Source: a virus. Taken from it: a stretch of 31,464 nucleotides of DNA. The notes beneath the pieces were generated by a model, which saw nothing but the letters and a program-made list of their open reading frames with translations, did not search any database and was not told the DNA's origin. Position 1 is the first letter of the stretch, and every line of letters begins with the position of its first letter. The stretch is from positions 4,475 to 35,938 of the IMG/VR virus record IMGVR_UViG_3300030104_000807; one strand, given 5' to 3'. Shown piece after piece: positions 1 through 6,124 of the stretch. The position numbers were made by a program, and so were the translations under genes.

Positions 1-2
1 GC

Positions 3-131
3 GATTGTAGGTATTGTGGGAAGGAAATAATCAATACTGATAGTTTTGTCAGTTTTTACAAATCTGGTCATGCTCACTATAATTGCATGAAAATTGATGA
101 TGATAATCGCTCTAAGAGCAACGGAGAGTAG
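3..131 (+). CDS. C-terminal end of a small zinc-binding protein (5' truncated)
   Basis: An open frame enters from the left edge and ends at a TAG at 129-131. The visible 42 residues contain CRYCGK, then 19 residues after the second Cys the pattern HYNC (C-x2-C-x19-H-x2-C, with a further His at GHAH), which resembles a treble-clef or LIM-like zinc site. The acidic tail KIDDDNRSKSNGE follows. It runs rightward, convergent with the next gene, and would be the last gene of a rightward operon if the genome is circular or permuted. Function is unknown and the true start lies outside the window; the reading rests on the Cys/His spacing alone. Confidence 0.4.
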   Translation, partial: DCRYCGKEIINTDSFVSFYKSGHAHYNCMKIDDDNRSKSNGE

Positions 132-135
132 CCTT

Positions 136-180
136 GAAGCATAAATACGGTATTAGTGTACCCCTGAATATAGATGCTTC
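136..180. repeat. Inverted repeat between two convergent genes
   Basis: GAAGCAT at 136-142 is exactly complementary to ATGCTTC at 174-180, with smaller dyads inside (AATAC/GTATT, GGTA/TACC). It sits between the stop of the left-edge rightward gene and the stop of the leftward gene at 190, where a bidirectional terminator is expected. There is no clear T-tract on either side, so an intrinsic terminator is only a possibility. Confidence 0.3.
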
Positions 181-189
181 TGTATGGGC

Positions 190-459
190 TTAATTTAGCT
201 TATTACCGTCTTCTCGGTATTTCTCGGACTCAATTGTAGCTAAAGCTGAAGAAAGTAGATCTATAAAGAAAGGTTTCTTATTATATTGGGAAGATAAAGT
301 CATTGTAGCTGAAACTAATGCTACAAGTGTCGCATCTACATTTCCTCTTTTAAGAATGTCTACTGTTAAGTAGTCATTTAATTCTTCTAAAGATTCAACG
401 CAATGCGTTAGCTTTAATTTTCGTTTTTTAAATTCCTTTTTCAAATCTAATATACTCAT
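190..459 (-). CDS. Hypothetical protein, 89 aa
   Basis: Lysine-rich N-terminus (MSILDLKKEFKKRKLK) followed by a mostly helical body with a hydrophobic stretch around residues 43-55 (TLVALVSATMTLS). No family recognised. It is separated from ssb by 365 non-coding bases and has its own promoter: TATAAT on the minus strand at 468-473 lies only 8 bases before the ATG and no Shine-Dalgarno sequence is visible, so the mRNA is probably leaderless. Being the only gene behind this promoter, it may be expressed separately from the recombination cassette. Confidence 0.6.
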   Translation of the reverse strand: MSILDLKKEFKKRKLKLTHCVESLEELNDYLTVDILKRGNVDATLVALVSATMTLSSQYNKKPFFIDLLSSALATIESEKYREDGNKLN

Positions 460-467
460 AGCATAAG

Positions 468-498
468 ATTATATTTGGCTCAAGAACTAGCAACGCAC
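468..498 (-). promoter_or_regulatory. Candidate promoter with GTGCGTTGC element
   Basis: On the minus strand GTGCGTTGC (490-498), 16 bases, then a perfect TATAAT (468-473), then 8 bases to the ATG at 459. The -35 region does not resemble TTGACA; the same GTGCGT(T/A)GC element stands in the equivalent position ahead of 10607 and 18178. The short distance from the -10 to the ATG implies a leaderless transcript. Confidence 0.5.
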
Positions 499-561
499 TT
501 GTTTCCATCTTGAATTAAGCAGTATACCTAGGACTGCTAATTAATCTGCACCAAATGTACC

Positions 562-642
562 AGCGAGGGGTAAAAACCTATTTCCCATAAATTTAATTAA
601 TTATAATTAAATCCCTTTTAAATAGGTACCAACCCCCTCGCT
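562..642. repeat. Long inverted repeat with AT-rich core
   Basis: Left arm AGCGAGGGG (562-570) and ACCTATTT (576-583) pair with AAATAGGT (620-627) and CCCCTCGCT (634-642); the two paired blocks are separated by 5 and 6 unpaired bases. Between the arms, 587-611 is made only of A and T and is itself nearly palindromic (TTTAATTA / TAATTAAA). The GC-rich arms contrast with the surroundings. Origin, attachment site or large cruciform are all possible; there is no T-tract for a terminator. Confidence 0.6.
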
Positions 643-824
643 AGAAGGATTGAATTTCATCGAAAAAAAACTTAATAGGCCTTATGCCACTCTTAAGTTA
701 AAAACGACTACATTCTTATACTCGCTATGAAAAAAACGAGTAGTGCTTTTTATTCCCAATGCAGCACCAAACATTGTGTTTAGACATCTACAGGATAAAT
801 CCCAGGGAAGATGTACTGGAATAT

Positions 825-1214
825 TTAAAACTGATTTTCAAAATCACCACCAGTATCAGAAGCTGTAGGTGTTCCACCTTTAGATTCAGATTTACTGCCG
901 ACCATTCTAATAACACCAGAGTATCTAGGTACTATAACTTCAGTTACATACCTACTATTGCCATTTGCATCTTTGTAAGATCTAGTTTCAATCTCACCTT
1001 CAACATATAGCAATGTACCTGTTTTTGCGTATTTGCCCATTGTATCTGCGATACGAGGATCAAATACTACAATTTTGTGCCAAGTAGTCTTTTCACTATC
1101 TTTAAACTTTTTATTAGTAGCTAAAGATAAATTAGCGAAGTTATCTCCATTTTTGGTTTGCTTAACCTCTGGATCAGCACCTAACCTGCCAATTAACATA
1201 ACTTTATTTATCAT
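825..1214 (-). CDS. ssb: Single-stranded DNA-binding protein
   Basis: A 129-aa OB-fold SSB. The N-terminus MINKVMLIGRLGADPEVK is the classical SSB start, followed by the TTWHKIVVFD core strand, GTLLYVEGEIETRSY and a short linker. The protein ends in an acidic tip, DFENQF, the kind of tail that recruits partner proteins. It binds ssDNA during replication and recombination. It is the last gene of the exonuclease/annealing cassette; its ATG overlaps the annealing gene stop by 11 bases, and AAGGAG lies 10 bases upstream. No terminator is obvious after it. Confidence 0.95.
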   Translation of the reverse strand: MINKVMLIGRLGADPEVKQTKNGDNFANLSLATNKKFKDSEKTTWHKIVVFDPRIADTMGKYAKTGTLLYVEGEIETRSYKDANGNSRYVTEVIVPRYSGVIRMVGSKSESKGGTPTASDTGGDFENQF

Positions 1215-1692
1215 GTTTTTTCATCTCCTTTACATTTACTATTTTAATATTACTATCAAGTTTACTTGCTTTACCTTTTGCTTTTACCTCATCAGGCAAT
1301 TCATCTTCTGAATAGACAAATCCATGTAAACCTAATAACTTAAGAACACATCTGTCATAAGCTCTTTTCTCTGCCATTGCATATGGATAAGAATTTTTAG
1401 TATTTTTAGGTGAAGACTCACCATATGATACTACTTGTATTTTTCTTTCATTACCTTTATCTAATACAGCAGTACATTTTACTACTACAATACCATTAGC
1501 AGAATTAGTTTCTACTTCTTCGTATTTGTATCTTATACCATTTTCAGCACCTGCTTGTTCAATGAATCTATGATACATTACCCAAGTTCCGTGGCAATCC
1601 CACAGAGCTTTGTACTGACCTTGTTCATCTTTTGAATCAAGGTTTAATTTTTTTAGTATCGCTAATGCTCTACTATCAATTGGTTTTCCCAT
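1204..1692 (-). CDS. Probable ERF/Rad52-like single-strand annealing protein
   Basis: 162 aa. The key block is YPYAMAEKRAYDRCVLKLLGL (about residues 100-120) followed by HGFVYSEDE, the pattern seen in phage single-strand annealing proteins, in which an alanine/lysine/arginine helix precedes a LLGL-VYSE turn. The N-terminal half carries a beta-rich stretch (GIVVVKCTAVLDKGNERKIQVVSYGE). With the YqaJ exonuclease upstream and SSB downstream it completes a recombination module that pairs ssDNA ends. GAGGA precedes the ATG. Exact family (ERF, Rad52/Sak or another) cannot be fixed by eye. Confidence 0.6.
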   Translation of the reverse strand: MGKPIDSRALAILKKLNLDSKDEQGQYKALWDCHGTWVMYHRFIEQAGAENGIRYKYEEVETNSANGIVVVKCTAVLDKGNERKIQVVSYGESSPKNTKNSYPYAMAEKRAYDRCVLKLLGLHGFVYSEDELPDEVKAKGKASKLDSNIKIVNVKEMKKHDK

Positions 1693-1693
1693 T

Positions 1694-2026
1694 TTAAGTT
1701 CCTCTTTCCGTGTATAGTTGATTTATTTGTGCTTTACTGACTTTATACACATAAGCCATTGCACCACTTGAGTTCTTTCTTCTATCAGTTCTTTCAATTT
1801 TACCTTGTTTATATAACTCGGTTACTCTTGGTCTAACTGTAAAAGGACTCAAATTCAGTAATTCTGCTACTTCATCAGCAGTTGCACCAAAGTTTCCTTT
1901 GTTACATATAGAATCATAAACTTTTTTCCTTATAGTTTCAGCTCCTGCTTTAATTAATTCAGCAGCTTCCAACGATGTTCCATCTTCCTTACTTCCTGGG
2001 GATAATGGGTATGATTGTTTCACCAT
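1694..2026 (-). CDS. Winged helix-turn-helix protein
   Basis: 110 aa from the ATG at 2026, chosen because AAAGGAG sits 7 bases upstream; a longer frame would add an unlikely hydrophobic leader that is the antisense of the preceding gene. Residues about 45-95 form a winged HTH: ATADEVAELLNLSPFTVRPR is the HTH pair and VTELYKQGKIERTDRRKNS the recognition helix and wing. Members of this kind often sit in phage replication/recombination clusters as DNA-binding accessory proteins or regulators. It starts 38 bases inside the YqaJ gene and ends one base before the annealing protein, so it is co-translated with both. Confidence 0.7.
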   Translation of the reverse strand: MVKQSYPLSPGSKEDGTSLEAAELIKAGAETIRKKVYDSICNKGNFGATADEVAELLNLSPFTVRPRVTELYKQGKIERTDRRKNSSGAMAYVYKVSKAQINQLYTERGT

Positions 2027-2645
2027 CACTAAACTCCTTTGAGTTAAAATTATCAAAAGCAATATAATCAGGTGGAGCTTTCTTTTTCTCCACAAAATGC
2101 CAAAATAATACTTCAGCATTTTCTAATTGATCTTGAAATTCTTTATCTTCAGTTACTTCCATAACTTCATATTTCATATTACCAAAGAACATAGAAACAT
2201 AAATTTTAGGATAACCTGTAACCATTAAATAATGTTGCAATTGTGCTTTATAATTATCTGCAACTTTTTTTGGATTACTAAAAGCATTTGTATGTTTACA
2301 TTCTAATAAAGTTACATCTTCACTACCTTTATTTATAATAGTAGGTTCATCACCACCATAATGTTCTGGGTAAATTAAACCATCTACATGTGCATACATA
2401 TATGGATATTTATTATGAAAAAATGTTTCTTGCTTACCATCTACTTTCATACCAGTTTGTTTTTCAAACCATCTTATATTAAAGTCTTCAGTATGTATTC
2501 CCATTTGTACTGGTAATACATCGCTTAAATCAGCACCTTCGGTTTCACCTGTCTTTTCTTGCCATAGTTCATACCAATCACCTTTGTATAACCTAGTGGC
2601 ATCAGAACCACCTATTCCTTGTTTCCTATCAAAGTCTTTTTTCAT
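1989..2645 (-). CDS. YqaJ-family exonuclease (phage recombination nuclease)
   Basis: 218 aa with the YqaJ/lambda-exonuclease-like signatures in order: IGGSDATRLYKGDWYELWQEK near residue 11, GIHTEDFNIRWFEKQTG (conserved Glu), HVDGLI (catalytic Asp), LLECKHTNAF (ExK), and YKAQLQHYLMVTGYPK. It is expected to resect dsDNA ends 5' to 3', making ssDNA for the annealing protein encoded two genes downstream. GGAG lies before the ATG, inside the end of the preceding 39-aa gene. Confidence 0.88.
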   Translation of the reverse strand: MKKDFDRKQGIGGSDATRLYKGDWYELWQEKTGETEGADLSDVLPVQMGIHTEDFNIRWFEKQTGMKVDGKQETFFHNKYPYMYAHVDGLIYPEHYGGDEPTIINKGSEDVTLLECKHTNAFSNPKKVADNYKAQLQHYLMVTGYPKIYVSMFFGNMKYEVMEVTEDKEFQDQLENAEVLFWHFVEKKKAPPDYIAFDNFNSKEFSDGETIIPIIPRK

Positions 2646-2765
2646 TTATTCTCCTATTTTTTCATTATATATTTCATTATATGTAAAATAAGCATTACCT
2701 CTTTTAAAATAACCTTTTAACATCAATTGTAATTGTAGATAAAACCATCTTTCTAGTTTTTTCAT
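2646..2765 (-). CDS. Small hypothetical protein, 39 aa
   Basis: Starts MKKLERWFYLQLQLMLKGYF and ends in NEKIGE. The ATG is preceded by GGAGGTACAAT, an almost perfect Shine-Dalgarno, and the TAA abuts the ATG of the YqaJ gene, so it looks like a genuine gene coupled to it. It is amphipathic and aromatic-rich at the N-terminus, without a clear membrane segment. No family recognised. Confidence 0.65.
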   Translation of the reverse strand: MKKLERWFYLQLQLMLKGYFKRGNAYFTYNEIYNEKIGE

Positions 2766-2798
2766 ATTGTACCTCCAACTTTCCAATATTGTTTATCT

Positions 2799-3116
2799 TT
2801 AAGTTTTTTTATATCTTCCAGTAAACTTATTAACGATGGATCTAACTTTAAGACCAAGACTTTCGGCTTTTGTCTTTTTGAGTTTTTGCCACCTTTCTTT
2901 TTTCTCTTTTTCATGTTTCAACCTCAACTTTTCTATTTTATTTACATATTCCCATGGCAAAGTACCATGCAATATCTTATTAGCTGTCGCAACATATATG
3001 TCTTCATCGTATTCGATTTGCTTATAAAATTTAAGCAACCTCATACGGAAGAACATAGTTCTGTTGTGGGGAGCTGAATAATCTATTTTACTTTTCGGCT
3101 TCAGATCCTTTATCAT
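2799..3116 (-). CDS. Basic coiled-coil hypothetical protein, 105 aa
   Basis: Very lysine/arginine-rich. Residues about 58-90 (KIEKLRLKHEKEKKERWQKL and following) should form a long charged helix or coiled coil, and the C-terminus is RYKKT. GGAAGGAA lies about 10 bases before the ATG. It overlaps the MazG-like gene by 29 bases. The charge suggests nucleic-acid binding, but no domain is recognised. Confidence 0.6.
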   Translation of the reverse strand: MIKDLKPKSKIDYSAPHNRTMFFRMRLLKFYKQIEYDEDIYVATANKILHGTLPWEYVNKIEKLRLKHEKEKKERWQKLKKTKAESLGLKVRSIVNKFTGRYKKT

Positions 3117-3402
3117 CTACAAATGTTCCTTCCTTAAATTTATCAACAAGTCCTTGTAACTCTTTTTCTTTAGCTTTAAATTTATCCGTTATCGTTTTAG
3201 CTTTAACGAGATAGTGGACAGCATCTAACAATTCTTCAATTGTTTCGTCTATCCATTGATCTAAAGGTCTTTCGTTAGAGTCCATAGTTTTACCAAACTT
3301 CTCCATGCCTTGCATGTGTCGTTTCATAACTATATCTACAACCTTGTTGACAATAGGATCATTAGTAACTTGATGTTGATCAAAGTCTGGATTTATTGTC
3401 AT
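3088..3402 (-). CDS. MazG-like all-alpha NTP pyrophosphohydrolase family protein
   Basis: 104 aa from the ATG at 3402, which overlaps the stop of the upstream regulator (ATGA) and has AAAGGTG before it. The diagnostic stretch is KRHMQGMEKFGKTM followed by PLDQWIDETIEELLDAVHYL: a helix with Trp, then the EExxD metal-binding motif and a Tyr-Leu ending, as in small phage MazG-like or dNTP pyrophosphohydrolase proteins. It may trim the nucleotide pool or lower an alarmone. The C-terminal third is a charged helix. Only part of the MazG motif set is obvious, so enzymatic activity is inferred. Confidence 0.55.
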   Translation of the reverse strand: MTINPDFDQHQVTNDPIVNKVVDIVMKRHMQGMEKFGKTMDSNERPLDQWIDETIEELLDAVHYLVKAKTITDKFKAKEKELQGLVDKFKEGTFVDDKGSEAEK

Positions 3403-3638
3403 GTATTTGCACCTTTTGGAGTTAATGTTATTTGCATATCTAGAGCATCTGCCCAACAACAGAATAGCCAACCACTCGGCTTCCGGATTCCACACTCCCA
3501 TTTAGAAACTAAACCTTTAGCTACCCCTAAAACTTCATCCATTTCTAATTGAGATATACCTTTAGCTTTCCTCGCATTAACAAATTGAGGAATAACTTGG
3601 TTATGGAATATTGGCCCCAATGCTTCTTGATTTGCCAT
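3399..3638 (-). CDS. Cro/C1-type (XRE) transcriptional regulator
   Basis: 79 aa. Residues about 20-55 form the helix-turn-helix (ARKAKGISQLEMDEVLGVAK, then GLVSKWECGIRKPS), followed by a short WADALDMQITLTPK tail typical of compact phage XRE proteins without a peptidase or dimerisation domain. There is no Shine-Dalgarno; the ATG falls about where transcription from the promoter at 3645-3672 should start, so the mRNA is probably leaderless, as for lambda cI made from PRM. The stop overlaps the MazG-like gene. Facing TGTGCGT half-sites over its promoter suggest autoregulation. Confidence 0.8.
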   Translation of the reverse strand: MANQEALGPIFHNQVIPQFVNARKAKGISQLEMDEVLGVAKGLVSKWECGIRKPSGWLFCCWADALDMQITLTPKGANT

Positions 3639-3644
3639 AATTCA

Positions 3645-3672
3645 AACATACGCACAAAGAACAAAATGTCAA
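3645..3672 (-). promoter_or_regulatory. Sigma70-type promoter of the 79-aa regulator
   Basis: On the minus strand TTGACA (3667-3672, perfect), a 16-base spacer and TATGTT (3645-3650, 4 of 6), followed by TGAATT and the ATG at 3638. It drives the regulator and presumably the recombination cassette down to ssb. Confidence 0.7.
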
Positions 3673-3686
3673 CACCCAATGTGCGT
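3650..3686. promoter_or_regulatory. Candidate operator: facing TGTGCGT half-sites
   Basis: ACGCACA (3650-3656) and TGTGCGT (3680-3686) are perfect inverted copies separated by 23 bases. They bracket the -35 and touch the -10 of the regulator promoter. The right copy extends to TGTGCGTTGC, identical to the element ahead of the capsid gene at 18151-18160. The remaining non-coding bases up to 3746 contain only small dyads (GATAGCTATC, and ATAACTAG with CTAGCTAT). Confidence 0.5.
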
Positions 3687-3746
3687 TGCCATCCCTCTCG
3701 ATCTGACAACGCTTGGGCACTAGTCGATAGCTATCTTCTATTATAA

Positions 3747-3995
3747 CTAGCTATTATGGGCTTCTATGGATGACTCCAATGCCATAAATTCGTTAATATC
3801 CCATTGATTTTCTTTACATAAATGAAGTAATTGATGTGCAAAAACTCTATTAATACCTTTCTCTATTTTTTGAATTTGTTGGAAAGTTACTCCCAACTGA
3901 TCCCCTAAATTAGATTGTGTGAGTTTAGATTGCTTTCGTAATCGTTTAATATTCCATCCGATTAAATAATTTGATTTATTTCTTACTTGTTTCAT
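3747..3995 (-). CDS. Cro/C1-type (XRE) transcriptional regulator
   Basis: 82 aa. A complete XRE domain covers residues about 12-68: IGWNIKRLRKQSKLTQSNLG, then DQLGVTFQQIQKIEKGINRV and a helix rich in His and Leu. The GVTFQQIQKIEKG stretch is the wording seen in alphaproteobacterial chromosomal regulators, a hint to the host. AGAGGTG precedes the ATG, which lies 20 bases inside the DnaA-like gene. With the 79-aa regulator next to it, it could form a two-regulator switch, although no integrase is present in the window. Confidence 0.85.
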   Translation of the reverse strand: MKQVRNKSNYLIGWNIKRLRKQSKLTQSNLGDQLGVTFQQIQKIEKGINRVFAHQLLHLCKENQWDINEFMALESSIEAHNS

Positions 3996-4476
3996 TTAAC
4001 ACCTCTGTTTTTAAATAGTTATATACTTTGTGGTTATTAGGAATTTTCCAAAAGGAAGAACTCCCAATTCTTGTTTTAACATAATGAATACAGCTTGTAT
4101 GATCTCTATTCATTATTCTAGAAATTTCTGGAAAAGATAAAGCAGTACATTCTCTCATTAAATTCGCTATCATAGATCTCGGTATCACTAAATACTGATC
4201 TCTAGCTTTACCTATTAATTCAACTTTAGAAACTTTAAAATAGTTAACTACTACATTGTAAATTGTTTCTACTATTTTTTGATTATTAATAACTGGCCCA
4301 GCTGGAATATCTGCTGGTCTATTAGGTATGATAATTTTTTTAATTTTTTGACGAAGTGCTGCACCTGATCTAAAACCATTTCTAAATGCAGTACGGTATA
4401 TGATAAACTCTTTATTTGTAAGTCCTTCAAATTCGGCAGCTTTTCTAGCCATAGAATAAACATGTTTAAAATCCAT
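3976..4476 (-). CDS. DnaA domain IV-like DNA-binding protein
   Basis: 166 aa from the ATG at 4476 (a TTG three codons earlier is possible). Residues about 70-140 match the C-terminal DnaA-box-binding domain: NVVVNYFKVSKVELIGKARD, IPRSMIANLMRECTALSFPE, then ISRIMNRDHTSCIHYVKTRI with the RDHT(S/T) signature. The AAA+ ATPase domain is absent; the N-terminal 65 residues are a different, basic region. It could bind the phage origin, recruit host replication proteins, or compete with host DnaA. The start overlaps the preceding gene by 11 bases and lacks a Shine-Dalgarno, suggesting coupling. Confidence 0.82.
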   Translation of the reverse strand: MDFKHVYSMARKAAEFEGLTNKEFIIYRTAFRNGFRSGAALRQKIKKIIIPNRPADIPAGPVINNQKIVETIYNVVVNYFKVSKVELIGKARDQYLVIPRSMIANLMRECTALSFPEISRIMNRDHTSCIHYVKTRIGSSSFWKIPNNHKVYNYLKTEVLNETSKK

Positions 4477-4636
4477 TATATTCAATTAATTTATCAATTC
4501 CAATATTGTAAACTAATTCCTCTTTAAATTCGGTAACAAGTTTTCTTAATTGTTTTTCGTTTTTAGTTTGTTCCATATCTTTAATTCTATTAGCAACATA
4601 TAGAACATCTATTCTGTATAGATCTGGTTTAGGCAT
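4466..4636 (-). CDS. Small hypothetical protein, 56 aa
   Basis: Begins MPKPDLYRIDVLYVANRIKD and ends LIEYNGF. Its ATG shares a base with the stop of the upstream gene (TAATG), GGAAAGGAAATG lies before it, and its stop overlaps the DnaA-like start by 11 bases, so it is firmly embedded in the operon. It is predicted to be a charged helix throughout. No family recognised. Confidence 0.65.
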   Translation of the reverse strand: MPKPDLYRIDVLYVANRIKDMEQTKNEKQLRKLVTEFKEELVYNIGIDKLIEYNGF

Positions 4637-4956
4637 TATACATTTCCTTTCCTTCTAGATGCTTCAAGTGTTCTCCATATTTCGATACGCAATACAGCAG
4701 TTTGTCGTTTATTTGTCAACTCTTTTAAATGCTTATGTCCTTCTCTTTTTAATTTCATTATTTCAACAAAATCTTGACTAGCATAATAAGAGTGTTCTGC
4801 TTTTGAAACAGGTAAATCACTATGTTCCATAACATATTTACCTTTAGTATGTTTCTCGGCATCTTTCATTGACTCTTGACTAGCTGTTAACTCTGCATGA
4901 GTTTCATCAGTTCGTGCTAAATAATCAACTGCTTTTTCTATATCATCTAGTTTCAT
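4636..4956 (-). CDS. Conserved phage protein of unknown function, 106 aa
   Basis: Helical, charged protein: MKLDDIEKAVDYLARTDETH at the start and TNKRQTAVLRIEIWRTLEAS near the end. This start-and-end pattern (DIxKAVDYLxxTD ... LxNKRxTAxLxIExWRT) is one I associate with a widespread small protein of marine and T7-like phages, probably involved in early or replication functions, though its activity is not known to me. It overlaps the preceding gene by 14 bases. Confidence 0.7.
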   Translation of the reverse strand: MKLDDIEKAVDYLARTDETHAELTASQESMKDAEKHTKGKYVMEHSDLPVSKAEHSYYASQDFVEIMKLKREGHKHLKELTNKRQTAVLRIEIWRTLEASRRKGNV

Positions 4957-5206
4957 ACGGTATCTCCATTGATTTTAATAATTCTTCTACATAATTTTTT
5001 ACTTTTTTAGTAGATTTATCATGTCGTTTATTAAAAGCTCTGATAAAATGTATTATATCCATTTCACCAATCTCTATCCATTCACCTTTGCTTTCGGATA
5101 GATATTTTTCTTTAAGCTGTTCATCCATATCACATGGAATTGTATTTCCTAAAACTCTTGACAAATTAATTATTGTCTTGAGTTTGAGTGGCGTTCCCCT
5201 GTTCAT
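4943..5206 (-). CDS. Hypothetical protein, 87 aa
   Basis: Start set at the ATG at 5206, which has AAGGGAG about 9 bases upstream; earlier ATGs in the frame only lengthen the overlap with the next gene. Sequence starts MNRGTPLKLKTIINLSRVLG and continues with alternating acidic and basic helices (KKVKNYVEELLKSMEIPYETR is the C-terminal end). It overlaps genes on both sides by 14 and 41 bases. No domain recognised. Confidence 0.55.
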   Translation of the reverse strand: MNRGTPLKLKTIINLSRVLGNTIPCDMDEQLKEKYLSESKGEWIEIGEMDIIHFIRAFNKRHDKSTKKVKNYVEELLKSMEIPYETR

Positions 5207-5795
5207 CAAACATACTCCCTTCTGATTCATTACTTTCATATTCTTCAACTGATTGATCATATGGCATTTGCCATGCTCCTGTTTTTGGCCAGATTTTAAC
5301 TACGCCAGAAACATGATATTCACCAGCAAATGATCCCCATTCATTTAAAAATCCAAACTCATAAAATCTACTTAATAACCAATCTGTAGTTACATTTAAA
5401 TCTTTGTAATCTGTATATTGATATTCAAAGATTTGACATATAGATTTACCTTTAGTTTTAGTTGGTACTTTGTGTATTAATGGAATGTAATGAGTTCTCC
5501 ATCCATCAGGATTTAATTTGGAATGATTAACTTCTATTTCTTTATCTGTTTCATTAAAGTAAGTAATAGTTCCATCAAATCCACCACAATCACCACCACC
5601 TGAAAATGGTACTTCAAGTCTATGTACTTTTTGTTCAACCATTTTCTCAAATATAGGTTTAAGTATATTTGAGTTTTTCTTTTCTACTTGTTCAGCAAAT
5701 CTTCGCTGTTCTTCTTCGTAGTCCCACCATTTTTTATCTTCAGCATCGGTATCAAATGTTGTTCCTACTAATGTTATATCATGTGCTCTTGTCAT
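5166..5795 (-). CDS. GGGDxG-motif protein, DUF6878-like
   Basis: 209 aa. After a helical N-terminus (residues 20-55, WWDYEEEQRRFAEQVEKK) comes LEVPFSGGGDCGGFDGTITY at about 61-80, the SGGGDSG-type motif I associate with DUF6878-like proteins of plasmids and phages. The rest is beta-rich and Trp/Tyr-rich, ending in an acidic, Gln/Asn-rich tail. It sits directly after the DUF6915-like gene and near DUF932, a neighbourhood these families share. The assignment rests on the motif; the biochemical role is unknown. Confidence 0.5.
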   Translation of the reverse strand: MTRAHDITLVGTTFDTDAEDKKWWDYEEEQRRFAEQVEKKNSNILKPIFEKMVEQKVHRLEVPFSGGGDCGGFDGTITYFNETDKEIEVNHSKLNPDGWRTHYIPLIHKVPTKTKGKSICQIFEYQYTDYKDLNVTTDWLLSRFYEFGFLNEWGSFAGEYHVSGVVKIWPKTGAWQMPYDQSVEEYESNESEGSMFDEQGNATQTQDNN

Positions 5796-6124
5796 AATTT
5801 ATGTTGCCCTTTCACCATCCAACTTGTTAGTTTTATTTGTTTAATCCAATCATCAAAGCTCGGAATCCATCCTAGATCTTCGACAATATGTTTCTCTACT
5901 ATTAGTCGTACAGGAACAGCTTTACCATCGCTATTCGTTATCGTATGACCAAATTCTTTTTCGGCAGCAAAACATCCTTCAGCATGATGTCTTAATGCTC
6001 TATGTGCAAAGTGGGTAGAAAGTTTTTTACTTTCATCCATCCAATCATGGATCTTCTGATAATCATCAGTAGTACCACCCCATCTTTTCACACTTGATTT
6101 TGCGTGGTAATAACAATTAGCCAT
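5792..6124 (-). CDS. DUF6915-like protein
   Basis: 110 aa. The recognisable blocks are YYHAKSSVKRWGGTTDDYQK, IHDWMDESKKL, HRALRHHAEGCFAAEKEFGH, SDGKAVPVRLIVEKHIVEDL and DWIKQIKLTSWM. The dense, conserved His/Asp/Glu set (HAEG, IHDW, EKHIVEDLG) looks like a small metal-binding or enzymatic fold, but no activity is established. It overlaps its neighbours by 4 and 8 bases, so it is co-translated with DUF932 and the GGGDxG gene. Confidence 0.72.
   Translation of the reverse strand: MANCYYHAKSSVKRWGGTTDDYQKIHDWMDESKKLSTHFAHRALRHHAEGCFAAEKEFGHTITNSDGKAVPVRLIVEKHIVEDLGWIPSFDDWIKQIKLTSWMVKGQHKL

Larger units (their letters stand above)
460..824. other. Non-coding interval; candidate replication origin or control region
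   Basis: No convincing gene in 365 bases. It holds the promoter at 468-498, the long inverted repeat at 562-642 with an AT-only core, a short dyad TACTCG (719-724)/CGAGTA (737-742), and an A8 run near 663. Its place directly downstream of the recombination/SSB cassette and its AT-rich core would suit a replication origin. A DnaA box consensus was not found, so this is inference. Confidence 0.35.

Noticed and set aside
719-742. TACTCG/CGAGTA dyad as ssb terminator
   Set aside because: Six base pairs, 12-base loop and no T-tract after the stem on the minus strand.
759-1311. Two plus-strand open frames (759-1010 and 1033-1311)
   Set aside because: Antisense to the well-supported ssb and annealing genes; no ribosome sites or recognisable protein features.
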